Under the pieces are notes generated by a model, which made no database searches, was not told the DNA's origin, and saw nothing but the letters and a program-made list of their open reading frames with translations. A DNA stretch of 64,000 nt, taken from an uncultured Verrucomicrobiota bacterium (GTDB lineage Bacteria > Verrucomicrobiota > Verrucomicrobiia > Opitutales > Opitutaceae). Position 1 is the stretch's first letter; each line of letters starts with the position of its first letter. Shown in pieces: positions 45,606 to 55,516 of the stretch. Location of the stretch: contig CAJCBL010000065.1 in the NCBI GenBank assembly GCA_903960515.1, positions 1-64,000 of the forward strand, given 5' to 3'. Position numbers and translations under genes: made by a program.

Positions 45606-45832
45606 GGGCCCGCAGCAAAGGCCCGGCGCGGCAGCGGGCAATGGATTTCTCGGGTGCCCGGGGGTGGTGATCATTTCATGCGCCGGGGAGTTGTCCGATG
45701 CGGGGGCGGGGCGCCCGATTCGGGAGGGCTATTCAGTCCGCTTGAGGGGCGGGCCTTGTGTCCGCACCGCCTAGACGTCGATCATGCGATGCCCCCGGTG
45801 CGGGTTGATCGCAGGCTTGGCAGCCTTGAGAA

Positions 45833-45852
45833 CCCTCCATTATATCGGAGGG
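45833..45852 (+). promoter_or_regulatory. Hairpin in the pnuC leader
   Basis: CCCTCC at 45833-45838 pairs with GGAGGG at 45847-45852 around ATTATATC. The 3' arm is the only strong Shine-Dalgarno-like sequence in the leader, so the stem could mask ribosome binding; an in-frame GTG (45853) follows it directly. Any regulatory role is conjecture. Confidence 0.3.
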
Positions 45853-45897
45853 GTGGATTCGACCCAAACAGCAAGCGTCGCGGAGGCCAAGGGGCCC

Positions 45898-46569
45898 ATG
45901 ATTGCCGCACCTTCACGTACGCTCAGTTGGGCCGAACTCATGGTCATGACGCTGGCCTCACTGCTCGTCCTTGCCGCTTCCTACCTGGGATGGTGGTCGA
46001 TCTCTGTCACTGAGGCGTGGGGCTTCGCGACGGGCGGCGTTTGCGTCTGGCTGGTTGTGCGCGAGCACCTGTGGAACTGGCCAATCGGGCTGGCCAACAA
46101 TGTATTCTTCTTCGTGCTCTTCTTTCAGGGGCGCCTCTATGCCGATACGGGGCTGCAGGTGGTTTACTTCGCCCTGGGCGCATACGGCTGGCTCAATTGG
46201 CTGCACGGCGGAGCGAATCGGGAGCGGCTCACCATCAGTAGGACCACCCGGGGCGAATGGTTGGCCCTATTGTTGGCGATTCCCCTTTTTACCTACGGAC
46301 TCAGGGAGGTGTTGCTGGCGCTGAACGGCGCCGCGCCGTTCTGGGATTCCCTGACCACTGTCCTGAGCTTGGCCGCACAATACCTGCTGTGCCGCAAGCG
46401 CCTGGAGAACTGGGTCGTCTGGATCGCTGCCGACCTCATCTACGTACCGCTGTATCTGGCCCGCGGACTGCCGCTCACGGCTGTGCTCTACGCGGTGTTT
46501 CTAGGCATGTGCCTGATCGGTATGCGGGAGTGGTGGCGGAGTTGGTCGGCCGCGGGGAGGCAGACATGA
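45898..46569 (+). CDS. pnuC: Nicotinamide riboside transporter PnuC
   Basis: 223 aa, about seven transmembrane helices. Family motifs: WNWPIGLANNVFFFVLFF, LYADTGLQVVYFALGAYGW and NWVVWIAADLIYVPLYLAR. PnuC lets nicotinamide riboside diffuse in; the partner kinase traps it. The ATG at 45898 is chosen (GGAGG at 45882-45886 upstream); the frame is open to 45784, with an in-frame GTG at 45853. Its stop overlaps the nadR start (ATGA), so uptake and phosphorylation are made together. Confidence 0.92.
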   Translation: MIAAPSRTLSWAELMVMTLASLLVLAASYLGWWSISVTEAWGFATGGVCVWLVVREHLWNWPIGLANNVFFFVLFFQGRLYADTGLQVVYFALGAYGWLNWLHGGANRERLTISRTTRGEWLALLLAIPLFTYGLREVLLALNGAAPFWDSLTTVLSLAAQYLLCRKRLENWVVWIAADLIYVPLYLARGLPLTAVLYAVFLGMCLIGMREWWRSWSAAGRQT

Positions 46570-47558
46570 GATACGGGCTCGGGTTGGTGATCGGCAAATT
46601 CCTGCCGCCGCACCGGGGGCACAAGTTGTTGATCGAGACTGCGGCGGCGCAATCTGACCAGACGGTGGTGATCCTCTGCGCGAAGCCCTCCGATTTTGTG
46701 GACGGAGAACTTCGCGGTGAGTGGCTGCGCGAGCTTCATCCGGATGTTCGTGTAATGGTGATCGACGATCGTTACGACGAGAACGACTCCCGGATCTGGG
46801 CCGAGAACACGATCCGCTGGCTGGGGCGTGCGCCCGATGCTGTTTTCACCTCCGAGCACTATGGCGAGCCCTATGCCAGACTCATGGGGGCCAAGCATGT
46901 CTCCGTAGATCAGGCACGCTTGGCTGTGCCGGTTTCGGGCACGGCTGTGCGCAAGGACCCGTACGGGAATTGGGATTTCATCGAGCCTCCAGTGCGCGGC
47001 TGGTTCGCCAAGCGGGTGTGCGTGTTGGGCGCCGAATCTACGGGGACCACCACTCTTGCGCAGGCGCTGGCTGAGCGGCTTGGCACCCCGTGGGTGGAGG
47101 AGTATGGCCGCGAATACTCGGTACCGAAGATGGCGGCCCGAGACGATGTGTGGACGACGCCCGAATTCATCCACATCGCGGCGGAGCAGTTGAGGCGGGA
47201 GAATGCCGCCGCTCGCCAGGCCCAGCGGGTTCTCATCTGCGACACGAATGCCTTCGCCACCACCCTTTGGCACCGCCGTTACGTTGGTACGGACAGCCCC
47301 GAAGTGAAGGCCATCGCCGCCCAGGGCCGTTGCGATCTGTACCTACTGACCGGCGACGAGATTCCGTTTGTCCAGGACGGCTTGCGCGATGGCGAGCATA
47401 TCCGCCACGAGATGCATCGCTGGTTCGAGGAGGCGCTGGCCGCCCAGATTGTCCCTTGGAAGCTCTTGCGTGGATCGCCCGAGGCCCGGTTGGCCGAGGC
47501 GCTACAGCAGGTCGAAGCGCTCTTCGCCGGTTCGGCGTGGAAGCACTCAAGCCGATAG
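46566..47558 (+). CDS. nadR: NadR-type NMN adenylyltransferase / nicotinamide riboside kinase
   Basis: 330 aa, without the HTH repressor domain of enteric NadR. The N-terminal NMN adenylyltransferase has GKFLPPHRGHK at 10-20 and VSGTAVRKDP at 123-132. The C-terminal riboside kinase starts about 150 with the P-loop GAESTGTTT (155-163), where Thr161 replaces the usual Lys, followed by EEYGREY and LICDTNAFATTLW. It turns imported nicotinamide riboside into NMN and NAD+. I recall the GTTT loop from some actinobacterial relatives, so activity may be kept. Confidence 0.9.
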   Translation: MRYGLGLVIGKFLPPHRGHKLLIETAAAQSDQTVVILCAKPSDFVDGELRGEWLRELHPDVRVMVIDDRYDENDSRIWAENTIRWLGRAPDAVFTSEHYGEPYARLMGAKHVSVDQARLAVPVSGTAVRKDPYGNWDFIEPPVRGWFAKRVCVLGAESTGTTTLAQALAERLGTPWVEEYGREYSVPKMAARDDVWTTPEFIHIAAEQLRRENAAARQAQRVLICDTNAFATTLWHRRYVGTDSPEVKAIAAQGRCDLYLLTGDEIPFVQDGLRDGEHIRHEMHRWFEEALAAQIVPWKLLRGSPEARLAEALQQVEALFAGSAWKHSSR

Positions 47559-47569
47559 GGAACAAGGAG

Positions 47570-47932
47570 CTACTGCCCGGGGAGGGGAGGACCGGAGAGG
47601 AGGTGATTGATCTCCGGATCGAGTGTCGCCCGCAGCAGCTCCACCAGCTCCGGGTCCATCACTTCGAAGTCGTCGGGAATATCCAAGACTTCGATCCGGG
47701 GCAGCTCCAATCCCTCGAAGCGCGTGGCGATCCAGCGCTTGTGCTCGCGTTCCATCACGAAGACGACGTCGGCCCAAACCAGGTCGGCTTCGCTCACCCG
47801 GCGTTCGGCTTCCGCGCGCACCCCGGCCGAGCGCACCTCAAGGCGGGCGTCGTTGCGATACAACCGTTCGGCGGTTACGCTGCGCTGCCGATTCATCGCG
47901 CACACGAAGAGTATTCTCAGGCGACGTGGCAT
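47570..47932 (-). CDS. Low-molecular-weight protein tyrosine phosphatase-like protein
   Basis: 120 aa. The N-terminal strand leads to the phosphatase loop CAMNRQRS (C11, R17; C-x5-R) and TAERLYRND. A later DIPDDFEVMDPEL supplies candidate acid residues. It is shorter than classical LMW-PTPs (about 150 aa) and belongs to a short bacterial group of unknown substrate. It is convergent with nadR (11-base gap). Confidence 0.78.
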   Translation of the reverse strand: MPRRLRILFVCAMNRQRSVTAERLYRNDARLEVRSAGVRAEAERRVSEADLVWADVVFVMEREHKRWIATRFEGLELPRIEVLDIPDDFEVMDPELVELLRATLDPEINHLLSGPPLPGQ

Positions 47933-48418
47933 CGGGGGCGGTTCATCGAACAGTGCATATCGAATATGCTGGGATCGTAGGCCTGAAGTGCAAGGAATGC
48001 GTGCCCCGAAGCCGGACTGCCCGGGCTATTGATCCCAACAGGAGGACTCAGCCTGTTGAAATACTTCGTCGAGGGGCGGATTCCCGAAGTGTTCTCGATG
48101 ATTTTCCTCTGTCTCCTCGCCGCAGCATCTGCAGCCGCGGGCGGCCGCTACACTTCGCTCAAACAGGCAGCCCGGGCGCTCGGTCCAGTACCGCGAGCGC
48201 GGCCACTCCGCCGGTTCGTGTGCACGGGCCCCCCCGTTGTCGTCCGGTGGGGCCCCTCATCCTCCCACCTGAAGGGGGCGATCGATGCTCATGACGGCGG
48301 CGCAGGCGGCCGGCCAGCGGCTGCTGTAGCAACAATTAGGAAGCATGTAGGGCGGCCGCCATTCAGGTCTTGCCTGTACTGGGTCTAGCACCCACCAACA
48401 CAGCAAGCGCACGGTATC
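47933..48418. other. Spacer with one doubtful small gene
   Basis: The only candidate is a frame from CTG/TTG at 48053-48058 to 48388, preceded by AGGAGG at 48040-48045. Its peptide starts KYFVEGRIPEVFSMIFLCLL and has one membrane segment, but the rest is arginine- and proline-rich with no pattern, as in a gene that lost its 3' part. Otherwise nothing is recognised. It should contain the promoter of the operon that starts at 48419. Confidence 0.35.
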
Positions 48419-51400
48419 ATGGGACCCCACTCACCCCTCGCAGGCCCACGGTTGGCGAAATCTCACAGCCTCGCGGCCGCAAGGTCGGAACTGGTGGCGT
48501 TTCCCGCGGATTTGGGCTGCATCCGGCGCACGGCTACAAGGCTGGCCGTTGCAGCGCTCCTGGCGATGCTGGTCGCCACGACAGCGCACGCCGCGCCGCC
48601 TCGGGACTATGCGGTCGGGGTGGCAAAGCTTTCCCAGCTCGGGTTGCCGGATGTGCGACAGGCGAAGTATGTGCAGCTGGATGCCGGCTATGCCGCCGCC
48701 GGGGAGCTCTCCATGTTTGGGGACGAGCTGAAGATGTCCGGCAATGCATGGCTGCTTGCGACCAAGCCGGATGGCACGGCGGTGATGCTGCTGGACCAAG
48801 TGCGCCTTATCGAGGTGGTGCCTCTCGCTCTGGCCGAACAGCGGATGAAGGAGCGGCTTGAGGCGAAGAGCCGGGCCGGGCAGGCGCCCGGCACCGCCCC
48901 GCAGGAACCGGACGAACCGGAAGACTCGCCTTATGTGGTGCCCGGCAAATGGAGGGATGCCGACCTGGCCGCAGACCTTGGCTCGGTGATCGGGTATTTG
49001 GAGAAACCCAACGGCGGAAACGATTACGCCGTAAGACGCAGTGCGGGGCTCCTGTTCCTTTTTGCGGCGCAAGTGCACAGCCGTGGACTGGGTGCAGAGG
49101 CGAACCGATTGATGGCCCTGCTGTTCGAGATAAGCGGAGACAGCCGAATGGTGGTCTCCGAGGCGATAAACCGTATCGCCGATGCCCAGTATCAAGAGGC
49201 CTATCGCAGCTTTGCCGTGAGTGGGAATTGGGCGCAGTACCTCGCTGCGATGGAAGCGCAGGCGGTCCGTTTCGGTTCCGTGTGGAGGCAGGCGCCGGTG
49301 GTGGCGCGAGTGGCGGAGGCGGTCCGGTCCCGCTTGGCGCCCCCGGCGCTGGCTGGCGAGGGGCTCACCGACGAAGATCGGCGCATCGCCGGGCTGTTGG
49401 GGCAGTCGGATGCGGTGGTCTCTCTGCGCCATCCGTTATTCAGCAGTGGCACGTGGGTTTTGCAGGTGCCCGGGCTCACTCCGGGCTCGGCGAAGTCGGG
49501 GCCGCTCGATCTGATCCAGCAGCGTGGCACCGCAGCGATTCCCCTCTTGGTGGCTTTGCTCTCGGATGCGCGCTTGGTGCGCACGACCGGGGGAGTGTCG
49601 GCGCCGTTCCTGCGTTTCAATTTCGACGAGGGCGCGATGAGCGAAGAGGAGATCGAGCGGATGTGGCCCCGCTTCCCGCGGCCGCAGTCGATCGGCGAGC
49701 TCGCACAGCGGATTCTCTCTCCGTTGGTGTTGAGCGAGGAGGAAGCGAGGGGCGAGGAGGGCGCGGTCTCCAACGAGGTGCTGGCGCAGAAGGGCCGGGA
49801 ATGGTATTCGCAACACAAGGGCGAGGATCGTGCGGCGCTAAGGCGGCTGTTTCTGGCCGCGGGGCGGCAGGAGGTCGTCTGGCAGATGATCCGCTCGCCC
49901 GAGGCGGCCGACCGCGAGGCGGTCGAGGCGTATCTGCTCGCGGGCAAGGACCCGCAGGAGCGGCTTTCGCATGTGGTCGATTATGCGCGGGTGAGGGGAG
50001 TGGAGGCCAAGGCCTTTGTGCAGCGCTATGTGGCCGGGCTTCAGAAGACTCTCCCCTCAGGGCCCGGCGCCGGTGCGACCTCCCCCGAGGAGCGCCAGTC
50101 GATCGAGAGGAAAATGGGGGAAGTGATCAAGTTTCTCGAGGAGCTCGTATCGGAAAGGACAGGCACGCAGCAGCTCCAGGAGTTCCTTGCTGTGGAGCAG
50201 CCCTGGAGCGAGCGGAAGCTCCAAATGATCGCGCAGTCGCTGGTGACTAAGCTGGCCAAGGAGGACCCTACGGCGGTGCGCACGGCCCTGCTTCAGGGGT
50301 GCGTGAAGACGAAGGACGATGTTCTGGCGGGTTTTCTCCTGAGTTGCGTCGGCTTCGACCGGGCGGCCCGAATGCGGGCCGAAAGCCAGGAAGGGGCCGG
50401 GGCTACGCCGGCCGAGGAGCCCAAGCTCGAGGCGCACGCGGAGCTTTGGCGGCAGGTGATGGCCCGGCCGCGACATGCGGCCTCGAAGAGCATCTTCGAC
50501 TCCTCGTCCTTGGGTTTTGATGTGGTAGGCGCCTATGTTGTCGAGGGTCTGTATGGGGAGGGGAACCCCGAAAACACCAATCCCGAACTCGCCCAAATCT
50601 TGGGAGAGCGGCTCTACTCGCTCACGGTGCAGCGGGCGCAGGCGCGCCTGGCGGGCAAGCCGGCGGCGGAACTGCCGCGCGTTCCGGACAAGGTCAACGT
50701 AGGTGCCGAGCGCAGGACGGAGATCACCCTCCTATTGCAGGGGGCCACGGCGCAGAACCAGCACGAGTTGAGCGCTCGCTTGAGCCTCGACGAGTTGCTG
50801 GTGATTCCGGAGCTTGTGGCGGCGGATCCGAAGTTGAACCAGAAGCTGGTGGCCGGCTCGCATGTGATTCGCGAGGTGCGGCTGCCGGAGGGGAACGCGG
50901 ACTTGGCCCGGGTGTGTCTGCCCCTCAAGGACAAGGTCCTGGATCGCGCGGCCTTCGAGGCGCTGCTGGCCGAATGCCGCCGGCAGGCGCCGCTGGGGGT
51001 AGATGTATCGGTGATCTTTGAACGCCGCGTGCCGCTGGCCGGTGTAGTGTTGAAGGTGGGCACCGTTGCTGGGCCCAAGCCTACCGCAGCGGCTCCGGAC
51101 AAAGCCGCTCCTGCTGCGCCGGCATTGCTCATCGCGGCGGCCCAGTCCGAGGGCGATGAACCTGTGCGCGGTGTGGCCCAATGGCCGCTCGGTTCGGCAG
51201 CGGCGCTCGCGCCGCCCCCGGCGAAAGCGACCGCAGCCGACGATGACCTGCTGCCGACCAAGGGGGGCTCGTCGCAGTTCGACCCCTCCGTTTCGCGAGA
51301 CGAGGATTTCTGGAAGGGCTTCCTGGAGCTCTTCGCTCCCACCCGGAGCGCCTGCGCACCGTACCAATGTCTCCTGATGTTGCACCGGCCGGAGCCCAAG

Positions 51401-51442
51401 GAGATGGATTCCGCCGAGCAGAGCGTTCTCACCGAGGAATAA
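48419..51442 (+). CDS. Large exported protein of unknown function, first gene of second MoxR operon
   Basis: 1007 aa from the first ATG. The signal peptide lies at 36-58 (RRTATRLAVAALLAMLVATTAHA), so a later start (GTG 48494 or TTG 48512) is more likely. The mature protein begins with a small beta module (about 60-120), then a long helical region with charged linkers (about 450-650), ending in an Ala/Pro-rich segment. No family is recognised. The MoxR start is two bases after its stop. Being the only large secreted unknown of the operon, it may be a substrate or scaffold of the MoxR system (inference). Confidence 0.7.
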   Translation: MGPHSPLAGPRLAKSHSLAAARSELVAFPADLGCIRRTATRLAVAALLAMLVATTAHAAPPRDYAVGVAKLSQLGLPDVRQAKYVQLDAGYAAAGELSMFGDELKMSGNAWLLATKPDGTAVMLLDQVRLIEVVPLALAEQRMKERLEAKSRAGQAPGTAPQEPDEPEDSPYVVPGKWRDADLAADLGSVIGYLEKPNGGNDYAVRRSAGLLFLFAAQVHSRGLGAEANRLMALLFEISGDSRMVVSEAINRIADAQYQEAYRSFAVSGNWAQYLAAMEAQAVRFGSVWRQAPVVARVAEAVRSRLAPPALAGEGLTDEDRRIAGLLGQSDAVVSLRHPLFSSGTWVLQVPGLTPGSAKSGPLDLIQQRGTAAIPLLVALLSDARLVRTTGGVSAPFLRFNFDEGAMSEEEIERMWPRFPRPQSIGELAQRILSPLVLSEEEARGEEGAVSNEVLAQKGREWYSQHKGEDRAALRRLFLAAGRQEVVWQMIRSPEAADREAVEAYLLAGKDPQERLSHVVDYARVRGVEAKAFVQRYVAGLQKTLPSGPGAGATSPEERQSIERKMGEVIKFLEELVSERTGTQQLQEFLAVEQPWSERKLQMIAQSLVTKLAKEDPTAVRTALLQGCVKTKDDVLAGFLLSCVGFDRAARMRAESQEGAGATPAEEPKLEAHAELWRQVMARPRHAASKSIFDSSSLGFDVVGAYVVEGLYGEGNPENTNPELAQILGERLYSLTVQRAQARLAGKPAAELPRVPDKVNVGAERRTEITLLLQGATAQNQHELSARLSLDELLVIPELVAADPKLNQKLVAGSHVIREVRLPEGNADLARVCLPLKDKVLDRAAFEALLAECRRQAPLGVDVSVIFERRVPLAGVVLKVGTVAGPKPTAAAPDKAAPAAPALLIAAAQSEGDEPVRGVAQWPLGSAAALAPPPAKATAADDDLLPTKGGSSQFDPSVSRDEDFWKGFLELFAPTRSACAPYQCLLMLHRPEPKEMDSAEQSVLTEE

Positions 51443-51444
51443 TT

Positions 51445-52410
<966 letters not shown>

Positions 52411-52545
52411 GCCGTAACCATGCAATCGTACCGCTTTGCGCTCTGGCAGTGCACGAACTCCGATGTCCGCCGCAGGAGCGTGCTTGCATGCGATCTGCGC
52501 TCTGAATCGCGTGCAAGCACGCTCCTACGACTGAATCGTTACGGC
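52411..52545 (+). mobile_element. Dispersed palindromic element with terminal inverted repeats, copy 2
   Basis: 135 bases. The ends are inverted: GCCGTAACCATGCAATCG at 52411-52428 against CGACTGAATCGTTACGGC at 52528-52545 (15 of 18 match). Inside, 21-base arms at 52474-52494 and 52506-52526 (AGGAGCGTGCTTGCATGCGAT; 20 of 21 pair) form a second hairpin. It begins directly after the MoxR stop codon and has no coding capacity, so it is a non-autonomous, MITE- or REP-like element within an operon. Confidence 0.75.
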
Positions 52546-52586
52546 TGAGGGGCGCGGTCGCCGCCTTCCCCAACGCGAGAGCCCCC

Positions 52587-53456
52587 ATGCCTGAGTTCAA
52601 ATACCTGCGGCCCGAGGACGTGCAGCGTCTGGCAAGCTACGAGTTCGCGCCCAAGATCCTTGTCGAAGGGTATTTGAGCGGCCGGCACCGCTCGAGTGCG
52701 CGCGGCACCTCTACGGAGTTCCGCGACTACCGGCAGTACGCCGAGGGCGACGATCCCAAGCTGGTGGACTGGAAGGTGTTCGCCCGCACCGATCGGCACT
52801 ACCTGCGCACCTTCGCCCACGAGACCAACCTGGACTGTCACCTCTTCCTCGATAGCAGCGCCTCGATGGGCTTCGGCGCGCCCCTCTCGAAGCTCGACTA
52901 CGGTTCGTTCTTCACCGCGGCGCTGTGCCATCTCGTGCTGCGCTCGGCGGACCGGGTGTCGTTGCAACTTTTCGACGACAAGATCCGGCATTTCGCGCCG
53001 CCGGGCAGCACCCGCGGGCACCTGAACAACCTGATGCAACTGCTGGAGCACAACCGGCCCGGCGGCCGCACACGCCTCTCGGTCGCGCTGCGCCGGGCGT
53101 ACCCGCTGCTCCGGCATCGGGGGGCGCTGGTGGTCGTGTCCGACTTCTTCGACGACGTGGGTGAGATCTTCGCTGCGCTCAGCCCCTATCTGCACCGGGG
53201 TTTCAATATTCACCTCTTCCACGTGTTGGCGCCCGAGGAGCTCGCGCTGCCCGACAAGGGCCTGCAGGCATTCGAGTGCCTGGAGACGGGGCAGCGGGTG
53301 GTCGCGCACACCGACCTTTTGCGCCGCGAGTACCCGCTGGCCATCCAGGCGCACATCCGGGCGATCCGCGAGCTGGCGGCGCGCCGGCGCATCAACTACA
53401 CGCAGGCCCGCACGGACACGCCTTTCTTCGAACTCTTCGACCGGCTCCAGGCATGA
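52587..53456 (+). CDS. DUF58 domain protein, second cluster
   Basis: 289 aa, shorter than the first DUF58 protein and without membrane anchors. Family motifs: STEFRDYRQYAEGDDPK, VDWKVFARTDRHYLR and a VWA-type metal site LFLDSSASMGFG (DxSxS intact), with VVVSDFFDD for the later acidic residue. A complete MIDAS suggests real metal-dependent ligand binding, unlike the first cluster. Its stop overlaps the next start (ATGA). A likely client adaptor of the MoxR ATPase. Confidence 0.9.
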   Translation: MPEFKYLRPEDVQRLASYEFAPKILVEGYLSGRHRSSARGTSTEFRDYRQYAEGDDPKLVDWKVFARTDRHYLRTFAHETNLDCHLFLDSSASMGFGAPLSKLDYGSFFTAALCHLVLRSADRVSLQLFDDKIRHFAPPGSTRGHLNNLMQLLEHNRPGGRTRLSVALRRAYPLLRHRGALVVVSDFFDDVGEIFAALSPYLHRGFNIHLFHVLAPEELALPDKGLQAFECLETGQRVVAHTDLLRREYPLAIQAHIRAIRELAARRRINYTQARTDTPFFELFDRLQA

Positions 53457-55516
53457 ACCTCGTCCTCACCAACGCCTGGCTGCTGCCGCTGGCCGCCCTG
53501 CTGCTCGTGCCGCTGCTGGTGCATCTTTTCGCCCGGGCGCGCCCCCCGGTGTTTCTTTTCAGCTCGGTGGAGTTCCTGCGGCGGATCCTGCGCAACTCCG
53601 TCCGGCTCAAGCGGCCCCAGTCGTTGCTGGTGCTGCTGGTGCGCACTCTGTTGTGCGCGGCGCTGGTGGCGCTGTTCCTTAAGCCGGTGCTGTTCCGGGC
53701 CGGCCGCATCGGAGGCTCGGGTACGCGCAAGGCCGTGGTGCTGCTGGTCGATGCGACCGCCTCGATGGCGGCCGTGGAGGGCACGCAGACGCGCTTTGCA
53801 GCAGCGTGCGCGAAAGGGGCGGAAGTGTTGTCGGAGCTCTCCGGCGACGATCTGGCCAACATCATCTGGCTGGGGTCGCCCAACCGCGCGGAGTTTCCGC
53901 GGCTCTCCGTGAATTTCCCGTATCTCAAGCAGAGGTTGCGTGCGGCCTCGGTCACCACCGAGGCGTCCGATCTGGGCGGTGCGCTCGCCCGGGCGGCGGA
54001 GATGTTGCAGGGCCAACCCGGCGCGGCGGAGCTCTATGTGCTCTCCGATTTCCAGGGCAGCACATGGGGCTCGCAGCCCTTGCCGGCCCTGCCCGGGATC
54101 GCGGTGCACGCGATCAAGATCGGCCGGCGCGAGCTCGGCAATCTGGCGGTCACCTCCCTGGCAGTCGACCCGCTCAACCCGCTGCCGGGCCAGGAGGTGA
54201 CGGTGGCCTGTGAGGTGCGCAATTTTTCCGCGGAGCACAGCCTGAACACACTGTTTTTGCGCGCCGGGGATGCACTCCAAACCCGGGAACTGCGGCTGGC
54301 TCCCGGCCAAAAGGATACGGTGCTGTTCCGGGTGGCGTTGACCACGCCCGGGGAGAAGGCCGTGGCGGTGGCCCTCAGCGAGGATCCATTTCCTTACGAC
54401 AACGAGCGCTGGGCGGTGCTCGAGGTGGTGGAGCATCTGCGCGTGGGCCTTGTAGAGGGCGAGCCGCAGACCTCCGGCTATTGGCGGCGGGCGCTGAGGG
54501 CGCTTGAATGGGTGAAACTGGAGACGCTGGAGGCCGGCCACTTGGCTGAATTCGACGGTGAGGCGCTGTTTCTGGCCGGCTGGGCGGGCGATGCCGAGGC
54601 GGTCGCGCAGGTGCGCCGCTATCTCTCGCGCGGAGGGCTGGTGGTCTGGTCGCCTGCTGCGGATACGCCCGCGGCGGCGATGGCCGCTCTCACTGTGAGG
54701 CCGGCGGTGGCCGCCCCCGGCGCCGCGTCCGCGCCGGCGGCGAGCATGGCTGCGACCGCTACGGAGCCGCTGCGGCTGGAGAAGCTGCCGCTGCCGCTGC
54801 ATCTCACGGTCGTCGACCGGGCGAATCCAATCTTCAAAGTCTTCGCCGATGGGCTTTATGGCGATCCCACGCGTACTACCTTCAAGGGGCGGGCGCACTT
54901 GGCCGCCGATGTGCCGGCGGGGGGAAAGGCGATTCTCAACTACGAGGATGGAGTGCCGGCCCTCACGGCCTTCGTCGACCCGGGCTGCCTGCTGCTGTGG
55001 AATCTGCCGCTGCAGCGCGAATTCAGCGATTGGGCGGTGCAACCGGAGTTCCTGCCCTTCCTGGGCGAAATGCTCTTTCACTACCGGCGGCAGACCTGCG
55101 AACGCCGGATGCATCGCTTCGCCACCGGCCAGAGCCTCACCCGTGAGTTCGAGGGCGAGGTGCTGGCGGAGGATGTGAAGCTGGAGTTCATCGGCCAGCC
55201 GGTGCCAGTGCGCCGTCAGGTCGCCGACCATCGCACCGAGTTCGCCACTACGGAGGCGCGCCTCCCCGGGCTCTACTCGTGGTATTACCGCGGGGCCCTG
55301 CTGGAGCGTCAGGCCGTGAATTTCCCCGCTGTCGAATCGGACCTGCATGCACAGGACGAGATCAAGCTGGGTAGTCAGGACTTGGTGGCGCTGCGCGGAG
55401 ACCAGTCCATCCGCAAGATGCAGGAGGGCTCCCCGCTATGGCCGCAGTTGCTGCTGCTCGCCGTGGCGGGTGTGGTATTCGAGGGCTTGCTGCTCGCATG
55501 GAAGGACAAGCCATGA
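53453..55516 (+). CDS. BatA-like membrane protein with VWA domain
   Basis: 687 aa. The N-terminal double-helix BatA domain (about 5-30 and 57-75; WLLPLAALLLVPLLVHLFARARPP cut short here to its first part in meaning) is followed by a VWA domain with VVLLVDATASMAAVEG (DxTxS). A CARDB-like beta domain lies near 245-330, and a glutamine-amidotransferase-like fold about 360-430. A final helix at about 665-683 leaves a short tail. These proteins are periplasmic receptors of Bat-type clusters in Bacteroidota, Planctomycetota and Verrucomicrobiota. ATGA overlaps at both ends. Confidence 0.85.
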   Translation: MNLVLTNAWLLPLAALLLVPLLVHLFARARPPVFLFSSVEFLRRILRNSVRLKRPQSLLVLLVRTLLCAALVALFLKPVLFRAGRIGGSGTRKAVVLLVDATASMAAVEGTQTRFAAACAKGAEVLSELSGDDLANIIWLGSPNRAEFPRLSVNFPYLKQRLRAASVTTEASDLGGALARAAEMLQGQPGAAELYVLSDFQGSTWGSQPLPALPGIAVHAIKIGRRELGNLAVTSLAVDPLNPLPGQEVTVACEVRNFSAEHSLNTLFLRAGDALQTRELRLAPGQKDTVLFRVALTTPGEKAVAVALSEDPFPYDNERWAVLEVVEHLRVGLVEGEPQTSGYWRRALRALEWVKLETLEAGHLAEFDGEALFLAGWAGDAEAVAQVRRYLSRGGLVVWSPAADTPAAAMAALTVRPAVAAPGAASAPAASMAATATEPLRLEKLPLPLHLTVVDRANPIFKVFADGLYGDPTRTTFKGRAHLAADVPAGGKAILNYEDGVPALTAFVDPGCLLLWNLPLQREFSDWAVQPEFLPFLGEMLFHYRRQTCERRMHRFATGQSLTREFEGEVLAEDVKLEFIGQPVPVRRQVADHRTEFATTEARLPGLYSWYYRGALLERQAVNFPAVESDLHAQDEIKLGSQDLVALRGDQSIRKMQEGSPLWPQLLLLAVAGVVFEGLLLAWKDKP

